A DNA stretch of 59,832 bases, taken from NCBI RefSeq assembly GCF_030248535.1, contig NZ_JAHGAJ010000045.1:1-59832 (forward strand), read 5' to 3'. The position numbers and the translations under genes were made by a program. Below, one piece after another: positions 45,430 through 53,745 of the stretch. The stretch's first letter is position 1, and each line of letters starts with the position of its first letter. The DNA is from Vibrio sp. D404a. GTDB taxonomy: Bacteria; Pseudomonadota; Gammaproteobacteria; Enterobacterales; Vibrionaceae. The notes below the pieces were generated by a model. It was not told the origin of the DNA and ran no database searches. It saw only the letters and a program-made list of their open reading frames with translations.

Positions 45430-45885
45430 ATGATTGAATTACTAGAGCAGGTCAACCATTGGCATTGGCTTGCACTCGGGTTATTGCTACTTGGTTTAGA
45501 ATTGCTAGGAACAGCTGGGTACTTTCTTTGGATCGGTATCTCAGCGATGATCGTAGGGGCTCTCCTTGGAGGCTTACCTCTAGGCTGGCAGATGCAATGG
45601 CTCTCGTTTGCTAGCTTCTCGCTCATTACGACTTGGTTGTGGTGGCGCAGACAATTAAAGAGTGACCGTAAATCTGACAAAGCGCGAGTGCTCAACCAAA
45701 GAGATAAACAGCTGATTGGTACGACGACTCGCGTTGATGCCGATATTCAAAAAGGCAAGTGCCGCATTCAACTCGGTGATACCACTTGGTCTGCCGTTGC
45801 AGCAAGCGATATTAAGTCGGGTACAGAAGTTGTAGTCACCGCAGTTGACGGAATAGTTCTGACTATTACACCTGTAGACAAATAA
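45430..45885 (+). CDS. ybbJ: NfeD-like membrane protein YbbJ
   Basis: A 151-residue NfeD short-form protein: two to three N-terminal helices (about 8-75) and a C-terminal OB-fold domain (about 90-150, GTTTRVDADIQKGKCRIQLGDTTW split). NfeD proteins pair with SPFH proteins such as QmcA and are thought to stabilise their assemblies. AAGGAG overlaps the end of qmcA. Confidence 0.92.
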   Translation: MIELLEQVNHWHWLALGLLLLGLELLGTAGYFLWIGISAMIVGALLGGLPLGWQMQWLSFASFSLITTWLWWRRQLKSDRKSDKARVLNQRDKQLIGTTTRVDADIQKGKCRIQLGDTTWSAVAASDIKSGTEVVVTAVDGIVLTITPVDK

Positions 45886-45887
45886 TA

Positions 45888-45920
45888 TAAAGCCATTAGT
45901 GTTAGTGCTAATGGCTCTCT
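45888..45920. terminator. Bidirectional terminator (ybbJ / cueR)
   Basis: Stem AGCCATTAG (45891-45899) with CTAATGGCT, followed by a T-rich run. It lies between convergent genes. Confidence 0.82.
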
Positions 45921-45928
45921 TTTATTCA

Positions 45929-46315
45929 CTAATCCACAAGGTCATTAATGATTGGACAGTGACTGTTATTGTCCCCTGGGCACTTCTCAACCCAAGCTTC
46001 TAACGTTGTCTTAATCGCCATTAAATCTGCAATTTTACGGTTCACTTCGTCGAGCTTGCTCTGAGCTTTAGCTTTAACATCGGCACTTTCTCGACATGGA
46101 TTGTCAGCCAATGCGACCAATTCTCTGCACTCTTCCAACGAAAATCCAGCACTTCTGGCCTTAGCAACCACTCCTAGCTCTTTAACTTGCTTTTGAGTGT
46201 AGGCTCGATAGCCATTGTCTGAGCGTATTGGCTTTGAAATCACGCCCTTATCTTCATAGAGGCGAATCGACTTCGTAGATAGGTTAGTTAGCTTTGCGAC
46301 TTCACTTATATTCAT
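45929..46315 (-). CDS. cueR: Copper-responsive MerR-family regulator CueR
   Basis: Cu(I) sensor that activates copper-efflux promoters by untwisting them. The start at 46315 (MNISEVAKLTNLSTKSIRLYE) matches the family N-terminus and gives 128 residues; the frame extends to 46348. Metal ligands C112 and C120 sit in KCPGDNNSHCP, the same spacing and numbers as E. coli CueR. No copA or cueO lies in the window, so targets are elsewhere. Confidence 0.93.
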   Translation of the reverse strand: MNISEVAKLTNLSTKSIRLYEDKGVISKPIRSDNGYRAYTQKQVKELGVVAKARSAGFSLEECRELVALADNPCRESADVKAKAQSKLDEVNRKIADLMAIKTTLEAWVEKCPGDNNSHCPIINDLVD

Positions 46316-46652
46316 GATATTGCTCAAATCATTAGCAGAGTTAGGCAAGACTGCCCACTCAAAACAACGTACATTTTGAACAAATAATACACCTAATCAA
46401 GGCTTAAACGTAGTCAATATAATAAGAGAAAATAAAGCCTGCGAATTATGGTCAGTTTTACCAACTTTTAAATTGAAGGACTCAGTTTCCGAAAATTAGC
46501 ATTACGCAATTTCAATAAGTTACTGATTAATTTGGCCAAACTATTGATTGTTATTTTTTATAAAAAATTTTTATATTTTTTTGATCTTTGCGAAATAGTT
46601 CACATACTAATGAGTATCTCTTATTTGAAGGGATTTTAAGTGAGGTGTCATT
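46316..46652. promoter_or_regulatory. cueR / small-peptide divergent spacer
   Basis: A 337-base spacer that becomes extremely A/T-rich (46550-46582, long A and T tracts, likely curved DNA). TTGATC (46581) and CATACT (46603) with 16 bases between may be the promoter of the 56-residue peptide gene. No CueR-type 19-bp-spacer dyad was seen. Confidence 0.5.
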
Positions 46653-46823
46653 ATGAAATATTTTTTAGCATTTGCGTGTAGTTTACTTTTTAGTTTCTCT
46701 GTATCGGCTCAGAATCCAGGAAATTCAGCATCAGGGCCTCTGGTTAATTGCGAATTAAACGGTCACGTCGATTACGTTCCTATTGTTATTTGCAAACACA
46801 GTAACGGTACGGTTCTAGATTAA
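46653..46823 (+). CDS. Predicted 56-residue secreted peptide
   Basis: A short gene: MKYFLAFACSLLFSFSVSA then QNPGNS. The first 19 residues form a good signal peptide with an Ala-x-Ala-like VSA cleavage site. The mature part of about 37 residues has two cysteines (LVNCELNGH, IVICKHSNG) that could form one disulfide in the periplasm. GAGGTG lies six bases before the ATG and a strong terminator follows at once. No family is recognised. It is convergent with the lipoprotein gene. Confidence 0.7.
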   Translation: MKYFLAFACSLLFSFSVSAQNPGNSASGPLVNCELNGHVDYVPIVICKHSNGTVLD

Positions 46824-46852
46824 AAAAAGGAGCCATTGGCTCCTTTTTCTCA
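46823..46852. terminator. Bidirectional terminator (peptide / lipoprotein)
   Basis: Stem AAAAAGGAGCC/GGCTCCTTTTT with an ATT loop; shared by the convergent genes. Confidence 0.93.
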
Positions 46853-46855
46853 ATT

Positions 46856-47656
46856 CTATAGTAGCTGTTTAATTATCGCCTTTCTCTCATCTATTGAGGC
46901 TTTCTCAAACCAATAACTAAACATTTCCGCTTCTTTTGAACCTGTTAGTGACTGAATTTCAGAAGAAGAACGGTTTTCAACAGCCCAATTTAGAGTCTCA
47001 CTCTTCTCGGCAGCTGGTACTTCTTCAAACCAGTAAGTCGACATCTCAACAGGTTTAGATGCATTAGCAACAGGCTGTTCAGGTTGAGCAGCAACAACAG
47101 GTGCAGAAACCATAATAGCAGGCGCTAAAGTTGTGCCAGAAGCACTAGAATAAATAGTTTCGATATATTCTTTAGGTACGATGAAGGTAGTGCTTAACAC
47201 CCCGCCTTGTCCTTCAAGGGTAAACTCAAGATCACTTTGTCTTGCCTGTTGAACGTCTTTTTCTGTCAGAGGAAAGGTAAAGTATTGTGTTCTAGTGCAA
47301 TGCTCGCTGCAGCTTTCTCGTGATAGTTGAGTGCTACTAATGTCTAGCGACTTACCAAAGAAGTTGACCGTGGAATATTCTTTGTAACTTTGGAAGTAAC
47401 TTACATCCATCGTTATTAATGATTCAGGTGTCGCACTGTTAGACACTTTATGGTTGTAGGTAAAGTATAGCGACGACTTTAAAATATCAGCTCCAACATT
47501 CGCTTTGCTGTCGGGAGAATATGATTGACCTGTAACCTCGATATATCCATTTTTAGGTGTTATCTCAGCAACAGAGTTATCAAAGTTGCTTTTAGAATCT
47601 AGTGAACTACAAGCTCCCAAAAATAATGACAATACTACGATACTAACTTTATTCAT
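46856..47656 (-). CDS. Predicted lipoprotein with duplicated YWFE motif
   Basis: A 266-residue putative lipoprotein: signal MNKVSIVVLSLFLGAC with lipobox LGAC (Cys16). The body (about 30-165) is strand-rich with a Cys pair at ESCSEHC. A Pro/Ala-rich linker (about 180-205) leads to two C-terminal copies of a motif, EMSTYWFEEVPAAEKSE and EMFSYWFEKASIDERKA. No known family recognised. AAGGAA precedes the ATG. It is downstream of the porin gene but behind that gene's terminator. Confidence 0.72.
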   Translation of the reverse strand: MNKVSIVVLSLFLGACSSLDSKSNFDNSVAEITPKNGYIEVTGQSYSPDSKANVGADILKSSLYFTYNHKVSNSATPESLITMDVSYFQSYKEYSTVNFFGKSLDISSTQLSRESCSEHCTRTQYFTFPLTEKDVQQARQSDLEFTLEGQGGVLSTTFIVPKEYIETIYSSASGTTLAPAIMVSAPVVAAQPEQPVANASKPVEMSTYWFEEVPAAEKSETLNWAVENRSSSEIQSLTGSKEAEMFSYWFEKASIDERKAIIKQLL

Positions 47657-47683
47657 TATGCTTAATTCCTTATATTCACTAAG

Positions 47684-47718
47684 TAAAAACGCTGGTAAAG
47701 CAACTTACCAGCGTTCAT
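47684..47718 (-). terminator. Porin gene terminator
   Basis: A perfect stem AACGCTGGTAA/TTACCAGCGTT with an AGCAAC loop; A-run on the left gives the minus-strand U-run. Confidence 0.88.
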
Positions 47719-47739
47719 TTATCAAACTAAGATAATATC

Positions 47740-48885
47740 TTAGAAGCCGTATTCAAGACCAATACGAGTTACGATATCTGACGAAACCTCACCACGGTCA
47801 TTGTCAGTAAAGCTACGGCTTGCTACACGTAGGTAAGGAACAAAGCCGTTATGAACATACATCAACTGACCAGAAATGGTATCACTCTTATCTGTAGCAC
47901 TTGCTTTCAATGAAGAGTTTGCAGCAGTTGTACCTGAAAGCTCTGCGTCATCATTGGCTGCGTAGCCTACTTTAAAGCCCCAAGGACCATTCCAGTATTG
48001 ACCAATGATAGAGTAAGAGTCTTGCGTATATTTACGAGTGCCATTGTCAATCTCTTCGCCTTTGTATGCTGCGGCGATACCAAAGCCAGCTGGCAAGCTT
48101 GCTTCAAAGCCAACAATGTATGCAAACGTATCATCGTTATAGCCTTCTACTGCAGCTGTACATTTTGGCGTACCCGGGTTATCTGGGTCAAACACACAAG
48201 ACTCTGCAGTATCAGCAACTACGCGGGTACCACTTTCAATACCACCCATGAATGTGATTTTTTCGAATGCGTATTTTGCACTTGCACCGAAGAATTGAGC
48301 ATCACGAGTAACAGCACCACCACCATTGTCATTATCATCACGACCAGCAGAAGCTGCGAAAGAGAAACCACCAAATTTTGGAGAATCGTAACGGATTTGG
48401 TTAGATTGACGATCGTAGTGACCATTGATGCCGCCCCAGTCGAATACAGAACCAAGACCTGGGTTTGAGTATGGCCAGTCAACGATTTCGTATAGAGGAG
48501 TCAGAACACGACCCACACGTAAATTACCCCAAGAACCTGAAGCACCAACGAATGTATCACGGAAACCTAACACACCACCAGAAACACCACCATGAGACCA
48601 GTCTGTGCTATCAACATAACCTGACTCGATTTGCATCGTGATGGTTACGTCATCAAACATCTCTTTGTGCGCACGGAAACCAATACGTGATTCATTCTCT
48701 ACAGCGAAGCCACTGCTAGCATCGTCTTGGTCTGTCGTGTTGTAGTTTACAAGAGAGATAGCTGCAACACCGTAAACGTCAACGTTGAAGTCAGAGTTAA
48801 TACCTACTTCTTTAGCCATTGCGCCAGTAGAAATCATTGCTACTGCCGCACCTAATAGAGTGCGCTTGAAAATTTTGTTGTCCAT
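47740..48885 (-). CDS. Gram-negative general porin (OmpU/OmpT/OmpL-like)
   Basis: A trimeric outer-membrane diffusion porin of 381 residues. The signal peptide ends GAMA^KEVG (about residue 24). The body is strand-rich with FRDTFVGASGSWGNLRVGR, the loop-L3-region signature of Vibrio porins, and the protein ends IGLEYGF with the terminal Phe needed for BAM recognition. The exact orthologue (OmpT- or OmpL-like) is not settled. Related Vibrio porins are ToxR-controlled, and toxRS lies 10 kb away. Confidence 0.9.
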   Translation of the reverse strand: MDNKIFKRTLLGAAVAMISTGAMAKEVGINSDFNVDVYGVAAISLVNYNTTDQDDASSGFAVENESRIGFRAHKEMFDDVTITMQIESGYVDSTDWSHGGVSGGVLGFRDTFVGASGSWGNLRVGRVLTPLYEIVDWPYSNPGLGSVFDWGGINGHYDRQSNQIRYDSPKFGGFSFAASAGRDDNDNGGGAVTRDAQFFGASAKYAFEKITFMGGIESGTRVVADTAESCVFDPDNPGTPKCTAAVEGYNDDTFAYIVGFEASLPAGFGIAAAYKGEEIDNGTRKYTQDSYSIIGQYWNGPWGFKVGYAANDDAELSGTTAANSSLKASATDKSDTISGQLMYVHNGFVPYLRVASRSFTDNDRGEVSSDIVTRIGLEYGF

Positions 48886-49067
48886 GGAATAAAACTCCTA
48901 AAAATGGATATAGCTGTTTGATTATTTCTCACCTAAAGTTGGCCGCCGTAGAGAGAAATACCTTTTCTTGTTAGGAACCTCTAACCGCCCGAGATTCCTT
49001 TTTCCTTACTGGGTATACACTGTGTGCATCCATGTCACTAAGACTAACTTCGCCTCTAAAAAGATCA

Positions 49068-49086
49068 ATGAGAACTTAATTCTCAT
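49068..49086. promoter_or_regulatory. Fur-like dyad
   Basis: ATGAGAA, five bases, TTCTCAT: a perfect 7-bp inverted repeat resembling a Fur box but with slightly long spacing. Confidence 0.35.
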
Positions 49087-49159
49087 CTAAAAAAATATGA
49101 GTTGGTGCAAATTTATCTATGACTTAGTGATCCCGATCGACAAAAATCATCGTGTTCAC

Positions 49160-49190
49160 ACAAAAACCATCAAAACCATACAAAAACAAC
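49160..49190. promoter_or_regulatory. Tandem CAAAAC repeats, ToxR-site-like
   Basis: Three CAAAAC/CAAAAAC units at about 10-base spacing. The segment contains TCAAA and ACAAA separated by five bases, near the TNAAA-N5-TNAAA ToxR motif as I remember it. Confidence 0.35.
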
Positions 49191-49357
49191 AACTTACAAT
49201 TTAATTATATCTATAAATGGTGATATCACTCGCAAATAAATGACGTGCGGAACGCTATTTCCCTATTATTGAGCGAAGTCACAGTCCCAAAATGAGAGTT
49301 AATATAGCGACAAATTTCACGGCAAATAAAAAGATTAAATTTTGTATGCAAAACAAA

Positions 49358-49387
49358 AAAAAGGCACTCCATTGAGGAGTGCCTTTG
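49358..49387 (-). terminator. ligA terminator
   Basis: Stem AAAGGCACTCC/GGAGTGCCTTT with an A-run to its left (minus-strand U-run). Confidence 0.92.
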
Positions 49388-49409
49388 AGCTTTTTTTAGC
49401 TTGCTTTAC

Positions 49410-51422
49410 TTAAGAAATCAGCGCAATAAGGTCCTGCTCATTTCTTATTTCGATACCTAAATCTTGTGCTTTAGTTAGCTTAGAACCGGCGGCTTCACCA
49501 GCAAATAGGATGTCTGTTTTCTTGGAAACGCTGCCTGTTACTTTTGCACCCAGTGCTTGTAACGCTGCTTTCGCTTCGCTGCGTCCTAATTGAGAGAGGG
49601 AGCCCGTCAAAACTACTGTCTTACCTTCAAGTGGTAGTGACTGCCCTTCTGCAGGCGCTTCTATTGCCGGCCAGGTGAGCCCTAACTCTAGCAACTTATC
49701 AACCACTTCACGGTTCTTATCTTGTGAGAAGAAGCTGGTAATATGGCTAGCAACAATATCACCGATATCTTGCACATCTACGAGTTGTTCGTGAGTCGCA
49801 GCCTGAACCATATCAAGCGACTTAAAGTGCTGAGCAAGGTTCATTGCCGTTGCTTCACCAACTTCTCGAATACCCAGAGAGTACAAGAAACGAGCTAGGG
49901 TCGTTTCTTTCGCTTTGGTCAGTGCATTCACCACGTTTTGCGCTGATTTCGGCCCCATGCGGTCTAACACCGTTAAGACACCTGCACTTAACTTAAAGAG
50001 ATCAGCAGGGGTTTCAACCATTTCACGGTCAACCAATTGCTCAATCACTTTCTCGCCCAAGCCGTCAACATCCAGTGCTTTACGCGAAACAAAGTGCTTG
50101 AGCGCTTCTTTACGTTGCGCCTGACATACCAGACCTCCGGTACAACGGGCCACGGCTTCACCTTCAACACGTTCGACAGCAGAGCTACACACAGGACAAG
50201 CTTCAGGGAAAACAATCTCTTTTGCGCTCTCAGGGCGACGCTCCGTAACTACAGCAACAATTTGAGGGATCACATCACCGGCACGGCGAATAATCACACT
50301 GTCGCCAACCATAACGCCTAAACGTTCTATTTCATCTGCGTTATGCAGAGTTGCATTACTTACCGTTACACCACCAACAAACACAGGCTCCAGTTTCGCG
50401 ACAGGAGTAATCGCCCCTGTTCGGCCAACTTGGAACTCGACGTCGTTAAGCAGTGTGATCTCTTCTTGTGCAGGGAACTTATACGCTATTGCCCAGCGTG
50501 GAGCGCGTGCAACAAAGCCTAAAGCCTCTTGAGCCGCGATATTGTCGACTTTGATAACCACACCATCTATCTCATACGCGAGTGCATCGCGACGAGTCAT
50601 AATATCTTGGTAGTAGGCCTTCACATCGTCCATTGAGCTTAGCTGCTTGGTCTCTGGACACATTGGTAGTCCCCAGCTTTTTAGCTGTAGGAAACGCTCA
50701 TAGTGGCTGCCAGACAGCTCTACGCCTTCAACGACACCGACGCTATAAGCATAAAAAGCTAACGGACGTTTTGCCGTAATACGAGAGTCTAACTGACGCA
50801 AGCTACCTGCCGCAGCGTTACGAGGGTTAACAAAAACCTTTTCGCCTTTCTTCAGTGCTTGTTCATTGAGTTTGTCGAAGCCTGCTTTCGGCATAAAGAC
50901 TTCACCACGAACCTCAATACGAGTTGGCCAGCCTTCACCTTGCAGCTTCAATGGGATAGAGCTGATTGTACGCACGTTTTCTGTAATGTTTTCGCCCGTG
51001 GTACCATCACCACGGGTGGCGGCTTGAACTAGTGTACCGTTTTCATAAAGAAGACTTACCGCTAAACCATCAAGCTTTGGTTCACAGCAAAAGGTCTTCA
51101 AATCTGAAGTAGGTGCACGATCAGACATACGTTTATGGAAAGCATCTAGGTCTTCGTCAGAAAAAGCATTGTCCAGAGAAAGCATCGGGATCTCATGCGT
51201 CACCTGGGTAAAGCCATCTAGAGGCTCACCACCAACGCGCTGGCTTGGTGAATCTACAGTCACCAATTCCGGGTGTTCTTGCTCAATCTTCAGCAGTTGC
51301 TGCATTAATCGATCATATTCAGCATCAGGGATCTCTGGGCTATCTTCAACATAATAGCGGACGGCATGATAGTGCAGAGTCTCTTTTAACTGCTCTAAAG
51401 TACTTTGAATGGATTCTTTCAT
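49410..51422 (-). CDS. ligA: NAD-dependent DNA ligase LigA
   Basis: Seals nicks in replication and repair using NAD+. It has 670 residues. Domains in order: Ia, the adenylation domain with nucleophile Lys116 (CCEPKLDGLAV), OB-fold, Cys4 zinc finger (CPVCSSAVERVEGEAVARC region and VC), a helix-hairpin-helix region (about 480-580) and a C-terminal BRCT domain (about 590-670, GKTVVLTGSLSQLGRSEAK). It lies downstream of zipA, as in E. coli. Confidence 0.98.
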   Translation of the reverse strand: MKESIQSTLEQLKETLHYHAVRYYVEDSPEIPDAEYDRLMQQLLKIEQEHPELVTVDSPSQRVGGEPLDGFTQVTHEIPMLSLDNAFSDEDLDAFHKRMSDRAPTSDLKTFCCEPKLDGLAVSLLYENGTLVQAATRGDGTTGENITENVRTISSIPLKLQGEGWPTRIEVRGEVFMPKAGFDKLNEQALKKGEKVFVNPRNAAAGSLRQLDSRITAKRPLAFYAYSVGVVEGVELSGSHYERFLQLKSWGLPMCPETKQLSSMDDVKAYYQDIMTRRDALAYEIDGVVIKVDNIAAQEALGFVARAPRWAIAYKFPAQEEITLLNDVEFQVGRTGAITPVAKLEPVFVGGVTVSNATLHNADEIERLGVMVGDSVIIRRAGDVIPQIVAVVTERRPESAKEIVFPEACPVCSSAVERVEGEAVARCTGGLVCQAQRKEALKHFVSRKALDVDGLGEKVIEQLVDREMVETPADLFKLSAGVLTVLDRMGPKSAQNVVNALTKAKETTLARFLYSLGIREVGEATAMNLAQHFKSLDMVQAATHEQLVDVQDIGDIVASHITSFFSQDKNREVVDKLLELGLTWPAIEAPAEGQSLPLEGKTVVLTGSLSQLGRSEAKAALQALGAKVTGSVSKKTDILFAGEAAGSKLTKAQDLGIEIRNEQDLIALIS

Positions 51423-51446
51423 ATCATTCTCTGTCAGATTGAAATA

Positions 51447-51476
51447 TCAAAAAGGGCCCCATCAGGAGCCCTTTCT
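51447..51476 (-). terminator. zipA terminator or attenuator
   Basis: Stem AAAGGGC-CC/GG-GCCCTTT with one mismatch, ATCA loop and A-run to the left. It lies between zipA and ligA. Confidence 0.75.
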
Positions 51477-51512
51477 ATCATTATAGATTAACTGTAAGGC
51501 TTACATTATGTA

Positions 51513-52529
51513 TTAAGCGCCTTGACCAACCATAAAGTCTCGGATTTGCTTGCGGTATTCAGACAATCGATTTGGCGTCATTAGGTTTCTGGATTCGTCC
51601 AGCACATTACCACCTAAATCATCCGCAATTTGTTGTGCCGCACTCAGCATAACATTGAAATTTTGATCCGCTTGACCGTAACACGGCAATGTCATGAAGA
51701 ATGAAATGCCTTTGGTTGTAAAGTCTGCCGGATTGTCATGCTCAAGCGTGCCTGGCTGCATCATGTTCGCGACACTGAAGATTACTTTTGGTGTATCTGC
51801 AGCTTCAGCAAAGCAGTGATAAATCGACATCTCACCGTAAGTAAGACCATTATTTTCCATGCTGCGGAATAGTTCAGTACCTACAAACGGCGTTTCACCA
51901 GCACAATGTACATTCAGTACAATCACTTCTAAGCCCAAGTCATCTTCTTGTGCTTCTTGAGGTGCAGCTTCTGCCGCTTCAACGGCTGGAGCTGTGTCTT
52001 CTTGTTGCAAATTCTGTTGAACAGGCTGAGTGTCAAACTCTGGCTCTTGTGACATAGCACCGTAATGCTCTTTAAAGTCAGCGTGGTTCTCTTTCTGCTC
52101 TTCGGTTAGTTCAAAGTTTGGAACCGCTGGTTCAGGCGTTAATACAGGAGCTGACTCTGGCTGTTCTTTCGCAGGTGTTTCGACACTGAAAGACGGTAAA
52201 TCATTCAACTCTAGATCGGCTTGCTCATTCTTAGCTGAAGGGCTTGAAGTCAGAGGATCAGAATCAATCAATGGATCGGCACTGGTTGGAGATACCGCAA
52301 AATCTGGCTCTTTGCGCTCTTTACGAATGATTTCGAAATCATCTTCAGGTGCAAAAGAACGCTCTGGCATCGTATCCGCGTCATCTAAGCTGTCATTGTC
52401 GAGCTTACCAAGTGGTTTATCACCAAATTTGGCTTTCCCTTCTTTTTTACTCGTCCACAATCCGTGGAACAATAATGCGGCGATCGCTAGTGCGCCAACA
52501 ATAATGAGTACAAATCGCAATTCCTGCAT
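51513..52529 (-). CDS. zipA: Cell division protein ZipA
   Basis: Inner-membrane anchor of the FtsZ ring. It has 338 residues: an N-terminal membrane helix (MQELRFVLIIVGALAIAALLFHGLW, with N-terminus in the periplasm), a basic then long acidic Pro/Glu-rich linker (about 30-200) and a C-terminal FtsZ-binding domain (about 203-338, LEVIVLNVHCAGETPFVGTELF). It is divergent from cysZ and upstream of ligA. Confidence 0.95.
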   Translation of the reverse strand: MQELRFVLIIVGALAIAALLFHGLWTSKKEGKAKFGDKPLGKLDNDSLDDADTMPERSFAPEDDFEIIRKERKEPDFAVSPTSADPLIDSDPLTSSPSAKNEQADLELNDLPSFSVETPAKEQPESAPVLTPEPAVPNFELTEEQKENHADFKEHYGAMSQEPEFDTQPVQQNLQQEDTAPAVEAAEAAPQEAQEDDLGLEVIVLNVHCAGETPFVGTELFRSMENNGLTYGEMSIYHCFAEAADTPKVIFSVANMMQPGTLEHDNPADFTTKGISFFMTLPCYGQADQNFNVMLSAAQQIADDLGGNVLDESRNLMTPNRLSEYRKQIRDFMVGQGA

Positions 52530-52762
52530 TTTTCGCTCTCAGCTTTCATAGTCACTCTGAAATTTCAGGTCACTATATCAGTTAGGTTAATTTGACCAAT
52601 CTCACTACTGTATCAAAAGTAGCTACTGTTTTAGAACAACTTAATACAATAAGTTCCTCAGTTGATGTGATTTTCGCCACGCTTTTTTTCTTAATATCGG
52701 TCGAGTACACTATAGATGTTTGCTATTTAACCAACTCCCCTTATGTGAGCTGATATTCCAAT

Positions 52763-53518
52763 ATGACTAATTTATCGATTCCACGCTCTGGCTTCGGCTA
52801 CTTCATCTTTGGCGCTAAGATAGCGCTCTCCCCGAGTATCCGTAAATTTGTACTAATGCCATTGATTGCCAACGTATTACTGGTTGGTGGTGCTCTGTTT
52901 TACATTTTCTCTAACCTCAATACTTGGATTGATGGTTGGCTTGAAGGCCTGCCAAGCTTTTTGACTTGGCTCTCTTACGTTTTATGGCCTCTATTAGCAT
53001 TAACGATACTCGCCACTTTTTCTTACTTTTTTAGTACCTTGGCGAATTTTATCGCGGCGCCCTTTAACGGTTTACTATCAGAAAAGGTCGAAGAGCTATT
53101 AACAGGAAAGAAAGTTAACGATGATGGTTGGATGGATGTAGTCAAAGATACACCACGTATCCTTGCCCGCGAATGGCGAAAATTAGTATACACCCTGCCA
53201 AAAGCCATTGGCCTATTCTTACTATTATTGATTCCTGCCCTCGGTCAAACCGTCGCACCCTTCTTATGGTTCATTTTCACTGCGTGGATGCTAGCCATTC
53301 AATACGCTGATTACCCATTTGATAACCACAAAATCAGCTTTGATGACATGAGACATTCACTGAAACAGAAACAAGGCAAAACCTATGGGTTTGGTGCGTT
53401 GGTTTCTGTCTTCACCACCATTCCTATTCTCAACCTGATCGTGGTTCCTGTTGCTGTTTGTGGTGCAACGGCGATGTGGGTCGAAGAACATAAAGGTCAA
53501 TTTACTCACCTTCGTTAA
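52763..53518 (+). CDS. cysZ: Sulfate transporter CysZ
   Basis: Membrane protein for sulfate uptake feeding cysteine synthesis. It has 251 residues with about four to six hydrophobic segments; the family motif PFNGLLSEKVEELL and the late WLLAIQYADYPFDNHKISF-type segment (MLAIQYADYPFDNH here) are clear. It lies beside cysK on the same strand, as in E. coli. Confidence 0.94.
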   Translation: MTNLSIPRSGFGYFIFGAKIALSPSIRKFVLMPLIANVLLVGGALFYIFSNLNTWIDGWLEGLPSFLTWLSYVLWPLLALTILATFSYFFSTLANFIAAPFNGLLSEKVEELLTGKKVNDDGWMDVVKDTPRILAREWRKLVYTLPKAIGLFLLLLIPALGQTVAPFLWFIFTAWMLAIQYADYPFDNHKISFDDMRHSLKQKQGKTYGFGALVSVFTTIPILNLIVVPVAVCGATAMWVEEHKGQFTHLR

Positions 53519-53539
53519 ACCCTTCTACTATTGGTAGAG

Positions 53540-53588
53540 CTAACGCCCGTTTTGTTGAATCACTGATTTCTATCAAAATGGGCGTGCA
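53540..53588 (+). terminator. Hairpin after cysZ
   Basis: ACGCCC-TTTTG pairs with CAAAA-GGGCGT around a 19-base loop. It lacks a T-run, so termination is uncertain. Confidence 0.5.
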
Positions 53589-53745
53589 TTCTGCTACATA
53601 TCTATATGATATAACTTTTTAATCCTTTTACCTTTTTTTCAACTTGTTTAATCTAAATTCAACCTAAACAAACATTGAAATAAACGGGACGACTAAGTCA
53701 TTGATATGCCGCGTTTAGTTCTGTCATCAAATGAAGGAATATTCC

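Larger units (their letters stand above)
48886..49409 (-). promoter_or_regulatory. Porin upstream region
   Basis: A 524-base spacer. From the porin outward it holds an inverted repeat TATTTCTC/GAGAAATA in the probable leader (48923-48960), a Fur-box-like dyad (49068-49086), a weak CRP-like site (49126-49141), tandem CAAAAC repeats (49160-49190) and the ligA terminator (49358-49387). No gene is seen. Confidence 0.6.

Noticed and set aside
46316..46440. CueR operator near cueR
   Set aside because: The only inverted arms (AGGCTT and AAGCCT) are too far apart for a MerR-type promoter.
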